Of a stretch of DNA of 64,000 nt, positions 55,249 through 62,927 are shown piece by piece (the stretch's first letter is position 1; each line of letters begins with the position of its first letter). This DNA is from Microbacterium sp. NIBRBAC000506063 (GTDB taxonomy: Bacteria > Actinomycetota > Actinomycetes > Actinomycetales > Microbacteriaceae). The notes beneath the pieces were generated by a model that saw only the letters and a program-made list of their open reading frames with translations, had not been told where the DNA came from and did not search any database. The DNA lies in assembly GCF_017968845.1 (NCBI RefSeq), contig NZ_CP072876.1:930001-994000 (forward strand), in the 5' to 3' direction. The position numbers and the translations under genes are program-made.

Positions 55249-56019
55249 TCAGTGTCCGCGGAACCGGGGCGCGCGCTTCTCCTGGAACGCGGCGAAGCCC
55301 TCCCGGTAGTCGTCGCTGTCGCACAGCGCCGCCTGCGCCGCGTTCTCGGCGGACATCGACCGCCACAGGCCCAGACGCTCGTCGCGCAGCTGCGCCACGA
55401 GCCTCTTGCTGGCGAGGAAGGCGGATGTCGGCCCGGATGCCGCACGGGCCGCCGCCGCACGAACGGCGTCGTGCACGGCATCCGCTGCCAGGACCTGGGA
55501 GAAGAGTCCCGAGCGCACGGCCTCCTCGCCGCTCATGAGGCGGCCGGTGTAGATGAGGTCGAGGGTCTTGTGCGCGCCGAGCCGCTCGAAGAACAGGGCG
55601 TGCCCGCCGGAGTCGAGCGTCGCGCCGAGGGCGGCGAAGGGGGAGCCGATCTTGGCGGTGTCGGCCACGTAGACGACATCGGTCGCGATGAGCAGACCCA
55701 GCCCGACGCCGAGGCAGGCGCCGTGCGCGGCGGCGAAGGTCGGTGCGGGGAACGCCGACATCCGCTGGAGGAGCGGGGCCACCCTGCCGTCCAGGTAGCC
55801 CGAGACGTCATCGGTGCGGGGGTCGACCCCGGAGATGTCGCGGCCCGCGCAGAACGCGCGCCCTTCACCCGAGAGCACGAGCGCCCGTACGCCGGCCCGC
55901 TCGGCCTCCGTGTAGGCCGCGCCCAGTTCGTCGAGCGCCTCCTCGTCCAGCGCGTTGAGCCTGTCGGGGGCGTTCAGGGTGACGTGCGCGACGTCGTCCT
56001 CGATGCGCAGTTCGATCAT
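55249..56019 (-). CDS. Enoyl-CoA hydratase/isomerase (PaaG-like)
   Basis: Complete, 256 residues, crotonase fold. The oxyanion segments are GRAFCAGRDISGVD and AAHGACLGVGLGLLIATD; FAALGATLDSGGHALFFERLG follows. Active-site acid positions vary within crotonases, so hydratase versus isomerase is not certain. Its place 12 bases downstream of paaE favours the ring-1,2-epoxyphenylacetyl-CoA isomerase (PaaG) or the PaaF hydratase of the phenylacetate pathway. Confidence 0.87.
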   Translation of the reverse strand: MIELRIEDDVAHVTLNAPDRLNALDEEALDELGAAYTEAERAGVRALVLSGEGRAFCAGRDISGVDPRTDDVSGYLDGRVAPLLQRMSAFPAPTFAAAHGACLGVGLGLLIATDVVYVADTAKIGSPFAALGATLDSGGHALFFERLGAHKTLDLIYTGRLMSGEEAVRSGLFSQVLAADAVHDAVRAAAARAASGPTSAFLASKRLVAQLRDERLGLWRSMSAENAAQAALCDSDDYREGFAAFQEKRAPRFRGH

Positions 56020-56031
56020 GAGCGGGTCCTC

Positions 56032-57230
56032 TCATACGTCGTAGTCCACGACGACACGGTCACTGGTCGGATGCGACTGGCAGGTCAGGACGAAACCGCG
56101 CTCGAGCTCATCGGGTTCGAGCGCGTAGTTCTCGGTCATGTTCACCGAGCCCTCCACGATCCGCGCACGGCAGGTGCCGCACACCCGCCCGCACAGGCGA
56201 AGGGTGTGTCCGGCCGCACGCGCAGCGCGGCGCTCAGGATCGACTCGTTCGCGGCGACCGGGCTCGACACCGTCGCCGACTGGCCATCGAGGGTGAAGGC
56301 GATCTCGACGACCGGCTCGTCCTCACGCACCACGACCGGGCGGCGCGGTTCGTCCCGGTCGGCATCCGTCGTGAAGAGCTCGTAGCGCACGTGTGCGCTG
56401 TCGACGCCGGCATCGGCCAGCACGTCGCGGCACAGCTGCACGAGCTCCATCGGCCCGCACAGGAACCACTCGTCGATCGTCGCGGGCACGATGAGGCGCT
56501 CGAAGATGCCGCGCAGTTTCTCCTCGTCGAGCCGCCCCGACAGCAGCGGCACAGCCCGCTGCTCCCGGGTCAGCACGTGGAAGAGGGCGAAGCGCGTGGG
56601 GTAGCGGTCCTTGAGATCGGCGAGCTCGTCGAGGAACATGACGTCGCGGGTCGAGCGGTTCGTGTAGAGCAGCGTGAAGCGCGCGGTCTCGGAACGGCCG
56701 AGCACGGCCGTGGCGAGCGCCATGAGCGGGGTGATCCCCGAGCCCGCGGCGACGGCGGCGACGTGCGCGCCGTCGAGGTCGGCCAGACGACTGGTGAAGG
56801 TTCCCTGCGGGCTCATCACGTCGATCCGGGACCCCGGACGCAGATCCTCGTGCGCCCAGGTGGAGAAGAGCCCGCCGCGATCCCGCTTGATCGCCACGCT
56901 GATCGAGCCGGCTCCTGTACGTCGACCGGGCTCGGCAACCGATGTCGACGGGACCGGCATCCGGCACAGTGAATAGGAGCGTCGCACCTCGCGGCCGTCG
57001 ATCTCGCGGCGGAGGGCGACGTGCTGTCCGGGCAGGTAATCGAACTCGCCCGCGAGCTCCTCCGGCACCGCGAAGGTGACCTCGATCGCGTCGTCGGTGA
57101 GGGGGCGCACCTCCGCGACCTCGAGCGTGTGGAAGCGCGTGCGCCGGCGGGGCGCGGTGGGACCGCCGACCGCGCTGCGGAGGAAGGCGTCGGCGACCTT
57201 CTCCTCCTCGGTCTGCTCGAGGGCGCCCAT
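56032..57230 (-). CDS. paaE: Phenylacetyl-CoA epoxidase reductase subunit PaaE
   Basis: 399 residues after one repair near 56190. FAD domain (YLPGQHVALRREIDGREVRRSYSLC), NAD(P)-binding domain (VAAGSGITPLMALATAVL, FLCGPMELVQLC) and a plant-type 2Fe-2S ferredoxin domain (TPFACAGG then CGTCRARIVEG, with the distant LTCQSH), giving the four cluster cysteines. It passes electrons from NADPH to the di-iron epoxidase PaaAC. Its start overlaps the end of paaD by one base. The N-terminal ~50 residues are longer than usual. Confidence 0.94.
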
Positions 57231-57726
57231 CAGTGCACCTTGAAGTGGTCGAAGGGCTCGAGGCAGGCACGGCACTCGTAGAGCGCCTTGCACGAGGTCG
57301 AGCCGAAGCGGGAGACCTCGCGGGTTTCGAGCGAACCGCAGCGCGGGCACCTCACGGCGAGAGCGACGGGGATCGGTCCCTTGACCGCGGCGCGCCCGGT
57401 GGGCGGGGCGATGCCGTACTCCTCGAGCTTGCGCTTGCCCGCCTCGCTCATCCAGTCGGTCGTCCAGGCGGGGAGAGCACGAGATCGACATCCACATCCT
57501 GAAAGCCGGATGCCGTGAGTGCCATGATCACATCGTCACGGATCGCGTCCATGGCCGGGCATCCGGAGTAGGTGGGCGTGATCGTCACGGTGACCCGCTC
57601 GCCGTCGACCCGCACGTCGCGCAGCACGCCGAGATCCTCGATCGTGAGGACGGGGACCTCGGGGTCGAGGACGGATGCCGCAACGGCCCAGGCGCGCTCG
57701 GCGGCCGACGTCTGCAGGATCACCAT
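57230..57726 (-). CDS. paaD: Phenylacetyl-CoA epoxidase assembly protein PaaD
   Basis: 165 residues after one repair near 57475. The N-terminal DUF59/MIP18-like domain shows SVLDPEVPVLTIEDLGVLRDV and TPTYSGCPAMDAI. The C-terminal zinc ribbon has CPRCGS and CKALYECRAC. PaaD is needed to mature the epoxidase, probably by iron-sulfur or metal insertion. Its ATG lies inside the last codons of paaC. Confidence 0.93.
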
Positions 57727-58607
57727 GTCGCCCCCGGATGCTGCCGGGCGAGCACCTGCATCTCGGCGAGGATGAACCCGAGCCCGGAGAAGTGCCGGCC
57801 GTGCCGACCGCCGCCGGCCGAGGCCGCGACATCCGGGACATCCACATTCTCCTCGCGGAATACTGCGTGGATGACCGCGTCGAAGTCCTCCCGCAGCGTC
57901 GACGGGCGCACGGCGATGCCCTCGAGGCGATCGATGAGGGGGTCGTCCCGGAACAGCTCCTCGACGAAGGGCCAAATGTCGGTGAGGGCGCGCAGCATGC
58001 GCCGCCGGGACTCCTCGGTGCCGCCGGCGAGCCGCAGGGTCCACTGGACCGCGTGATCCCGGTGGTACTCGACCTCCTTGACGGCCTTCGCGGCGATCGC
58101 GGCGAGCGTCTCGTCATCGGATGCCGTAAGCCGCATATACAGCTCGAACATGTAGGTCGACGCGACGAGCTGCCGCGCGATGGTCTTGGCGAAGTCGCCG
58201 TTCTCCTGCGCGAACAGCCAGGCGCAGCGGAACTCCGGCTCGTCGCGGAAGTAGGCGAGGTCGTCCTCACTGCGACCGTCGAAGGTGCCGGCGTAGTGCA
58301 GGAGCGAGCGGGCGTGCCCGAGCAGGTCGAGGGCGATGTTGCCGAGGGCGACGTCCTCCTCGAGCTCGGGCGCACCGGCAATCCAGCGGCTCAGCTGCTG
58401 GGAGAGGATGAGGGCATCGTCGCCGAGTCGGAGGGCGTATTCGGCGACGTCGGCGGATGCCGTGCGACCGCCCTCGCCGGCGAGCTCCGCCGAGAGCTCG
58501 ACCTCGTCGACGGTGACGTCGCCGTGCGGCGTCTCGACGTCACCCCCGGTCGCCCCGCGAGCCGAAGGCGAGACGAAACGTGGCGTCGATGCGGCAGTGT
58601 TCGTCAC
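57720..58607 (-). CDS. paaC: Phenylacetyl-CoA epoxidase structural subunit PaaC
   Basis: Complete, 295 residues from GTG 58607. Ferritin-like helical subunit with YALRLGDDALILSQQLSRW, NIALDLLGHARSLLHYAG and AVKEVEYHRDHAVQWTLRL. It is the non-catalytic partner that stabilises PaaA. The start overlaps the paaB stop by four bases. About 30 extra N-terminal residues (VTNTAASTPRFVSPSARG) precede the conserved part and may be a start-site artefact. Confidence 0.95.
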   Translation of the reverse strand: MTNTAASTPRFVSPSARGATGGDVETPHGDVTVDEVELSAELAGEGGRTASADVAEYALRLGDDALILSQQLSRWIAGAPELEEDVALGNIALDLLGHARSLLHYAGTFDGRSEDDLAYFRDEPEFRCAWLFAQENGDFAKTIARQLVASTYMFELYMRLTASDDETLAAIAAKAVKEVEYHRDHAVQWTLRLAGGTEESRRRMLRALTDIWPFVEELFRDDPLIDRLEGIAVRPSTLREDFDAVIHAVFREENVDVPDVAASAGGGRHGRHFSGLGFILAEMQVLARQHPGATW

Positions 58608-58911
58608 AGGTGCGGCACCCCTCCGACGCGGTGTAGTACTTCGGGTGCCGGTAGTTCTTGCCCGCGGGGCTCTCGAAGAAGGCTCCCTTCGCGTCGGGGT
58701 CGCTCGTCGAGATCGCCTCGGCCGGCACGACCCAGATCGAGGAGCCCTCGCCGCGCCGCGTGTACAGATCGCGGGCGTTGCGGAGCGCGAGCTCGGCATC
58801 CGGTGCGTGCAGGGATCCGACGTGCACGTGACTCAGGCCACGATTCGCCCGCACGAACACTTCCCAGAGGGGCCAGGTCTCGCGCTCGTCGCTGCCGGGA
58901 GTGGCCATCAT
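58604..58911 (-). CDS. paaB: Phenylacetyl-CoA epoxidase subunit PaaB
   Basis: 102 residues after one repair near 58617, which restores the characteristic ending ASEGVPHL. WPLWEVFVRANRGLSHVHVGSLHAPD, IWVVPAEAIS and KNYRHPKYYT match PaaB. It bridges PaaAC units in the epoxidase complex. Start is one of two adjacent ATGs (58911 or 58908). It is separated from paaA by a ~157-bp gap holding a tandem repeat. Confidence 0.95.
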
Positions 58912-58948
58912 GCCGCCCCCCTTCCGTCGTTCCGGTGCACTCCTGCGC

Positions 58949-59066
58949 GGCGGTCGCACTTGTTGCGGCTTGCAGTCTGCGCCACCCGCAACTTGTGAGA
59001 CACCCGGATTCGGCGGTCGCACAAACGGCGACCTGCGGCGCGCGCGACCCGCGACTTCTGAGACAC
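58949..59066. repeat. Two 55-bp imperfect tandem repeats between paaA and paaB
   Basis: Units 58949-59003 and 59012-59066 have the same length and share ggcggtcgcac at one end and ctt-tgagacac at the other; the middles differ but keep internal complementarity (gttgcgg/ccgcaac in the first, ggtcgc/gcgacc in the second). The repeats start 3 bases after the paaA stop. They interrupt an operon whose other genes overlap. Confidence 0.75.
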
Positions 59067-59068
59067 GC

Positions 59069-60040
59069 TCATGCGGCCACCTCGTCAGCTGCGGCGCGGG
59101 CCGCCTGCTTGCGGGCGTACTCGGCGGCCGCCTCGCGCACCCAGGCGCCGTCCTCATGGGCGTCGCGCCGGTTCTGGATGCGCACCGCGTTCATCGGTCC
59201 GCGGCCCGACAGCACTTCTTTGAACTCGTCCCAGTCGATCTCGCTCGTGTGCCAGCGACCGGCCTCCTCGTCCCACCGGAGTTCCGGATCGGGGAGGGTC
59301 ACGCCCAGGATCTCGGCCTGCGGCACGAGCATCCCGATGAAGCGCTGACGCAGCTCGTCATTCGAGAAGCGCTTGATCTTCCAGGCCATCGACTGCGCGG
59401 AGTTGGGCGACGCGTCATCGGGCGGCCCGAACATCATGAGCGAGGGCCAGTACCAGCGGTTCACGGCATCCTGCGCCATCTCGCGCTGCGCCTCGGTGCC
59501 CTGCATGAGGGTGAGCAGGATCTCGAAGCCCTGCCGCTGGTGGAAGGACTCCTCCTTGCAGATGCGCACCATCGCGCGCCCATAGGGACCGTAGGAGGCG
59601 CGGCACAGCGGCACTTGGTTGCAGATCGCCGCGCCGTCGACGAGCCAGCCGATCGCGCCCATGTCGGCCCAGGTCGGGGTCGGGTAGTTGAAGATCGAGG
59701 AGTACTTCGCCCGACCGTCGATGAGCTGCTGCGTCATCTCGTCGCGGGTGATGCCGAGCGTCTGCGCGGCGGAGTACAAGTACAGGCCGTGGCCCGCCTC
59801 ATCCTGCACCTTGGCCATGAGGATCGCCTTGCGCTTGAGGCTCGGGGCGCGCGTGATCCAGTTGCCCTCGGGCTGCATGCCGATGATCTCCGAGTGCGCG
59901 TGCTGCGAGATCTGACGGATCAGCGTCTTGCGGTAGGCCTCCGGCATCCAGTCGCGCGGCTCGATGCGCTGCTCGGCGGCGATGAGCTCGTCGAAGAGCG
60001 CCTGCTCATCGATCTCCGCGGCATCCGACGGCGTCTCCAT
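59069..60040 (-). CDS. paaA: Phenylacetyl-CoA epoxidase catalytic subunit PaaA
   Basis: Complete, 323 residues. Di-iron ferritin-like catalytic subunit: [24 protein letters not shown] and [13 protein letters not shown] give the first Glu and the E-x2-H pair, while [17 protein letters not shown] gives the second E-x2-H pair. It inserts oxygen into the ring of phenylacetyl-CoA. First gene of the operon; a TetR-type operator-like site precedes it. Confidence 0.97.
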   Translation of the reverse strand: METPSDAAEIDEQALFDELIAAEQRIEPRDWMPEAYRKTLIRQISQHAHSEIIGMQPEGNWITRAPSLKRKAILMAKVQDEAGHGLYLYSAAQTLGITRDEMTQQLIDGRAKYSSIFNYPTPTWADMGAIGWLVDGAAICNQVPLCRASYGPYGRAMVRICKEESFHQRQGFEILLTLMQGTEAQREMAQDAVNRWYWPSLMMFGPPDDASPNSAQSMAWKIKRFSNDELRQRFIGMLVPQAEILGVTLPDPELRWDEEAGRWHTSEIDWDEFKEVLSGRGPMNAVRIQNRRDAHEDGAWVREAAAEYARKQAARAAADEVAA

Positions 60041-60055
60041 GATCTGCCCCTTTAC

Positions 60056-60076
60056 AGAACGAACGGTCAGTAAATT
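60056..60076. promoter_or_regulatory. Candidate TetR-type (PaaR-like) operator
   Basis: agaacgaacggtcagtaaat lies 16 bases before the paaA start in the only AT-rich patch of the region. Read on the coding strand it contains actgaccgttcgtt, resembling the ACCGACCGTTCGGT-like sites of TetR regulators of paa operons. No tetR gene is in the window. Confidence 0.45.
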
Positions 60077-60128
60077 GTAACCCCGGGTTCGGATGCCGGC
60101 AAGCGCCGTGTGGCTCACCGCACTGACT

Positions 60129-60190
60129 CGCAGATCTGCACGATCTCGGACGGATTTCGGGGATTGCCTGCGAAACGGTGCAGATCTGCG
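60129..60190. repeat. Duplicated palindrome gcagatctgc in inverted arrangement
   Basis: cgcagatctgcac (60129-60141) and gtgcagatctgcg (60178-60190) form a perfect 13-bp inverted repeat, and each arm contains the self-complementary decamer gcagatctgc. It lies in the divergent gap between paaA and the acetyltransferase gene and may be an operator pair. Confidence 0.55.
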
Positions 60191-60231
60191 AAGTTCTGCC
60201 GGGAGTCGGCGCCTCGGTATAGCCTCGGCGC

Positions 60232-60804
60232 ATGGGCATCGAGGTGCTGCCGGCGACCGGGCGATGGGACGACTTCGCCGAGATCCTCGTGCCCAAGAAG
60301 CCGGGCGCCGGCGGATGCGTGTGCATGTCGTACCGGGATGCACGACTGGACATGCCCGGGCGCATCGCGCACATGCAGGACGAGTGCTCGCGCGAGCCGG
60401 GGCCGGGAGTCCTCCTCTACGAGGACGACGAGGTCGCCGGGTGGGTGTCCGTCGCCCCGCGGTCGACCTACCGGCGGCTCATGAACTCGCGGACGATCCC
60501 GCACGTCGACGAACGCGACCCCTGGTCGATCGTGTGCTTCGTCGTCCGCGCCGGCCACCGCAAGCGCGGGCTCATGCACGAGCTGCTCGACGGCGCCGTC
60601 GAGCACGCCCGCTCTCACGGCGCCGAGGTCGTGGAGGGATACCCCGCCGACACTCGTGGCGAGCGGATCGACGTCATCAGCGGCTACGTCGGCACGGTCG
60701 AGCTCTTCGAGAAGCACGGCTTCGAGCGCGTGCTGCTGACCAAGGCCCACGCGGGGCACCGCGAGAGATGGCTCATGCGCCGCGAGCTCGGGGCAGGTGC
60801 GTAA
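60232..60804 (+). CDS. GNAT-family N-acetyltransferase
   Basis: Complete, 190 residues. The acetyl-CoA site is [25 protein letters not shown] (motif A, R-x2-G-x-G/A type), followed by [17 protein letters not shown] (motif B). The N-terminal part carries a Cys-containing [16 protein letters not shown], seen in a subgroup of actinobacterial GNATs. Substrate unknown. It is followed after 9 bases by the phosphatase gene. Confidence 0.92.
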   Translation: MGIEVLPATGRWDDFAEILVPKKPGAGGCVCMSYRDARLDMPGRIAHMQDECSREPGPGVLLYEDDEVAGWVSVAPRSTYRRLMNSRTIPHVDERDPWSIVCFVVRAGHRKRGLMHELLDGAVEHARSHGAEVVEGYPADTRGERIDVISGYVGTVELFEKHGFERVLLTKAHAGHRERWLMRRELGAGA

Positions 60805-60813
60805 GCTACCCGG

Positions 60814-61536
60814 ATGCAACGCGAACTGGCCTGGCACGGTGCCCGCAACGCCCGCGATCTCGGCGGGCTTCCCACCTCGCTGTCACCCACCGGCGCCACG
60901 ATCCCCGGACGCCTCGCCCGCAGCGCTCGGCGTGAGTCGATGACCGCGCAGGGGTGGTCGGATGCCGCGGACTGGGGCCTTCGGTCCATCATCGATCTGC
61001 GCACGGCCGCCGAGGTCGGTCCCCGAGAAGGCGATGCGGATGCTGCGCAGCCGTCCGGGATCACTGTGACCCTCGCGCCCACCGAAGACCACGAGAACAC
61101 CGAGTTCCGCGAGGTGTGCTTCCCGATCCTCGACTCGCCCGCGTACTGGGAGCACAACGTGCGCATCCTTCCGGGACTGGTGCGGGCCACCCTCCAGTCG
61201 ATCGCCGACGCCGAACCCGGCATCCTCTTCCACTGCGCCGCCGGGCGTGATCGCACCGGCATGATCTCCACGCTGCTGCTGGCCAACGCGGGGGTGCTCG
61301 CAGAGGTGATCGTGGAGGACTACGCCCTCGCCGTGCGCACGATGGCCGGCTCCGCGGCGCACGGCGGCCCCACCCAGGATCGTCAGGCCGGATGGACATC
61401 CGCCGAGACGACGGCGTTCCTGGCGGATGCCGAGCCCTTCGCGCTCGCGTTCGCGGCGTCTGCGGCATCCGTTCTCGACCGGCTCGAACTCTCCGAGGGC
61501 ACCCGTGTGCGGCTGCGGGAGTTACTCACAGCCTGA
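60814..61536 (+). CDS. Tyrosine-protein phosphatase (dual-specificity-like)
   Basis: Complete, 240 residues. The P-loop HCAAGRDRTGM contains the nucleophilic Cys and Arg (C-x5-R). The N-terminal GARNARDLGGLPTSLSPTGATIPGRLARS is the hallmark of actinobacterial/lipid-type tyrosine phosphatases related to mycobacterial PtpB, and IIDLRTAAEVG supports it. It may act on phosphotyrosine or phosphoinositides; cytoplasmic here, no signal peptide. Probably co-transcribed with the GNAT gene. Confidence 0.93.
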   Translation: MQRELAWHGARNARDLGGLPTSLSPTGATIPGRLARSARRESMTAQGWSDAADWGLRSIIDLRTAAEVGPREGDADAAQPSGITVTLAPTEDHENTEFREVCFPILDSPAYWEHNVRILPGLVRATLQSIADAEPGILFHCAAGRDRTGMISTLLLANAGVLAEVIVEDYALAVRTMAGSAAHGGPTQDRQAGWTSAETTAFLADAEPFALAFAASAASVLDRLELSEGTRVRLRELLTA

Positions 61537-61605
61537 GCCGGCGCTCATTCCCTCGTGGTCGCCGAGGCGGCCACCGACACGGGCGGCTGAGCGATACCGA
61601 CGCGA

Positions 61606-61941
61606 TTACCGGCCGGCGCCATGCTCTCGGAGAATGCGGCTGACCGCCGCCGCGAGCAGCGGGATATCGTGCTGCGCGGTCGCCGACACGATGGCGTGAG
61701 TGGTGTCGAAGTAGCGGCGGGCGAGGTGGTCCCGCATCCCTGCAATCTCCGCCCAGGGGATGTCTGGTTCCTGAGCGAAGGTCGCTTCATCGAGATCCTT
61801 CACCGCTTCACCGATCTCGATGAGACGAGCCCTGATGGCATCGAAGGCCATCTCACCATCGACATCGATACGCCCGATGTACACAGTGATGACGTCGCAC
61901 GCGTTCAGGATGTCGAGAAGCCGTGCCCGAACGCTTCTCAC
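61606..61941 (-). CDS. hepT: HepT-like HEPN (DUF86) toxin, active-site His apparently lost
   Basis: Complete, 111 residues, all helical. ARLIEIGEAVKDLDEATFAQEPDIPWAEIAGMRDHLARRYFDT identifies the HepT family. In active HepT RNases the last motif is R-x4-H-x-Y; here the residue in the His position is Arg (R-DHLA-R-R-Y, CGC where CAC would give His), while the Tyr is kept. The MntA-type gene overlaps it by four bases upstream. The pair is normally a toxin and an antidote that AMPylates HepT on the Tyr. Confidence 0.88.
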   Translation of the reverse strand: MRSVRARLLDILNACDVITVYIGRIDVDGEMAFDAIRARLIEIGEAVKDLDEATFAQEPDIPWAEIAGMRDHLARRYFDTTHAIVSATAQHDIPLLAAAVSRILREHGAGR

Positions 61942-62432
61942 AGCAGCACGGCCTCTCTTTCGACCTCTTCGACGACCTCAGGCTTGAGTCCCGCCAGGGG
62001 AACGAGGTCGACCGGGCGGCCAAGCACGTTCTCTGCCTCGCGCCTCATGTGCATCAGGGAGAACATCCCCACCGACGCATCGGTGTCGACGAGCAGGTCG
62101 ATGTCGCTGCTGTCCGTGTCGTCTTCTCTGGCGACGCTTCCGAAGAGCCTGATGCTTCGTGCGCCCAGCGGATCGAGTGCGGCGTGCAGCTCCCCAGCTT
62201 TCGAGAGCACCCGCGAACGCATGCTCCGCGCCGCTGGAGGCGAATCGGAGACCTCGATGGCCAAGCCCATGGCCGAAATCAAGCGATCCATCGCCGCGAA
62301 CGACGGCTCCCGGCGCCCTTGCTCGTATTCGCTGATGACGCTCTGCGTCGTTCTTGCGATACGCGCCAGTGCAGCCTGGGTCAGCCCGCTTTCTTTGCGG
62401 GAACGGCGGAGCAGTTCAGCGGCACGACCCAT
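61938..62432 (-). CDS. MntA-type antitoxin: XRE helix-turn-helix fused to nucleotidyltransferase
   Basis: 164 residues from ATG 62432. Residues ~1-60 are an XRE helix-turn-helix (ESGLTQAALARIARTTQSVISEYEQG). The C-terminal nucleotidyltransferase has GSVAREDDTDSSDIDLLVD, the GS-x10-DxD catalytic motif of minimal MNT enzymes. Such enzymes neutralise HepT by adding AMP. Fusion to an XRE domain suggests it also represses its own operon; repeats with the word aacagcgata lie just upstream of the start. An in-frame upstream ATG (62480) would pass through those repeats and is less likely. Confidence 0.9.
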   Translation of the reverse strand: MGRAAELLRRSRKESGLTQAALARIARTTQSVISEYEQGRREPSFAAMDRLISAMGLAIEVSDSPPAARSMRSRVLSKAGELHAALDPLGARSIRLFGSVAREDDTDSSDIDLLVDTDASVGMFSLMHMRREAENVLGRPVDLVPLAGLKPEVVEEVEREAVLL

Positions 62433-62442
62433 GAGAGAAGTG

Positions 62443-62476
62443 TATCGCGTAACAGCGATACTCAGGAACAGCGATA
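62443..62476. promoter_or_regulatory. Operator-like repeats before the toxin-antitoxin genes
   Basis: A dyad tatcgc-gtaaca-gcgata (62443-62460) and two direct copies of aacagcgata (62451-62460, 62467-62476) fill the gap between the antitoxin start and the paaI stop. This fits an autoregulatory site for the antitoxin's XRE domain. Confidence 0.6.
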
Positions 62477-62878
62477 TCAACGAGGCAGGCGCCGCGCCGT
62501 CGTCACCGACCGCCCGCGGAACTCGGCGACGACCTCGCCAGTCTCGTCGGTGACGGTCACATCACAGAGACCGGTGCGGCCGGATCTCGCCCGCTGCACG
62601 GCGGATGCCGTGAGACGCCGGCCCGCATGCACCTGCTTCAGGAAGGTGATGTCGGCGCCGGCGGCGACCGTGACGAACTCGCCCTCGTTGCAGGCGATCG
62701 CGAAGGCGGTGTCGGCGAGGGCGAACACCAGGCCGCCGTGGGCGATGTCGAAGCCGTTGAGCATGTCCTCTCGGATCGTCATGCTCACCTCGGAGCGACC
62801 GGGTTCGTCGAGCTCGACGACCATGCCGAGCGCCGTCGAGGCGCGGTCGCGCTGCATCATGGGGCGGGGTTCGATCAT
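62477..62878 (-). CDS. paaI: Hotdog thioesterase PaaI
   Basis: Complete, 133 residues. NGFDIAHGGLVFALADTAFAIACN carries the HGG and the catalytic Asp of PaaI/4-hydroxybenzoyl-CoA-type thioesterases, and DITFLKQVHAGRRLTASAVQ follows. It removes CoA from blocked intermediates of phenylacetate breakdown. It lies 49 bases after paaZ on the same strand and is probably in its transcript. Confidence 0.93.
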   Translation of the reverse strand: MIEPRPMMQRDRASTALGMVVELDEPGRSEVSMTIREDMLNGFDIAHGGLVFALADTAFAIACNEGEFVTVAAGADITFLKQVHAGRRLTASAVQRARSGRTGLCDVTVTDETGEVVAEFRGRSVTTARRLPR

Positions 62879-62927
62879 GTCGGCTCCTTACTGCGTTTCG
62901 TCTCGCTCGCGCTGCGCGCGGGCTCGC

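Noticed and set aside
61938..62480. Longer antitoxin start at 62480
   Set aside because: It would place the operator-like repeats inside the coding sequence and add a hydrophobic leader atypical of XRE proteins; ATG 62432 fits better.
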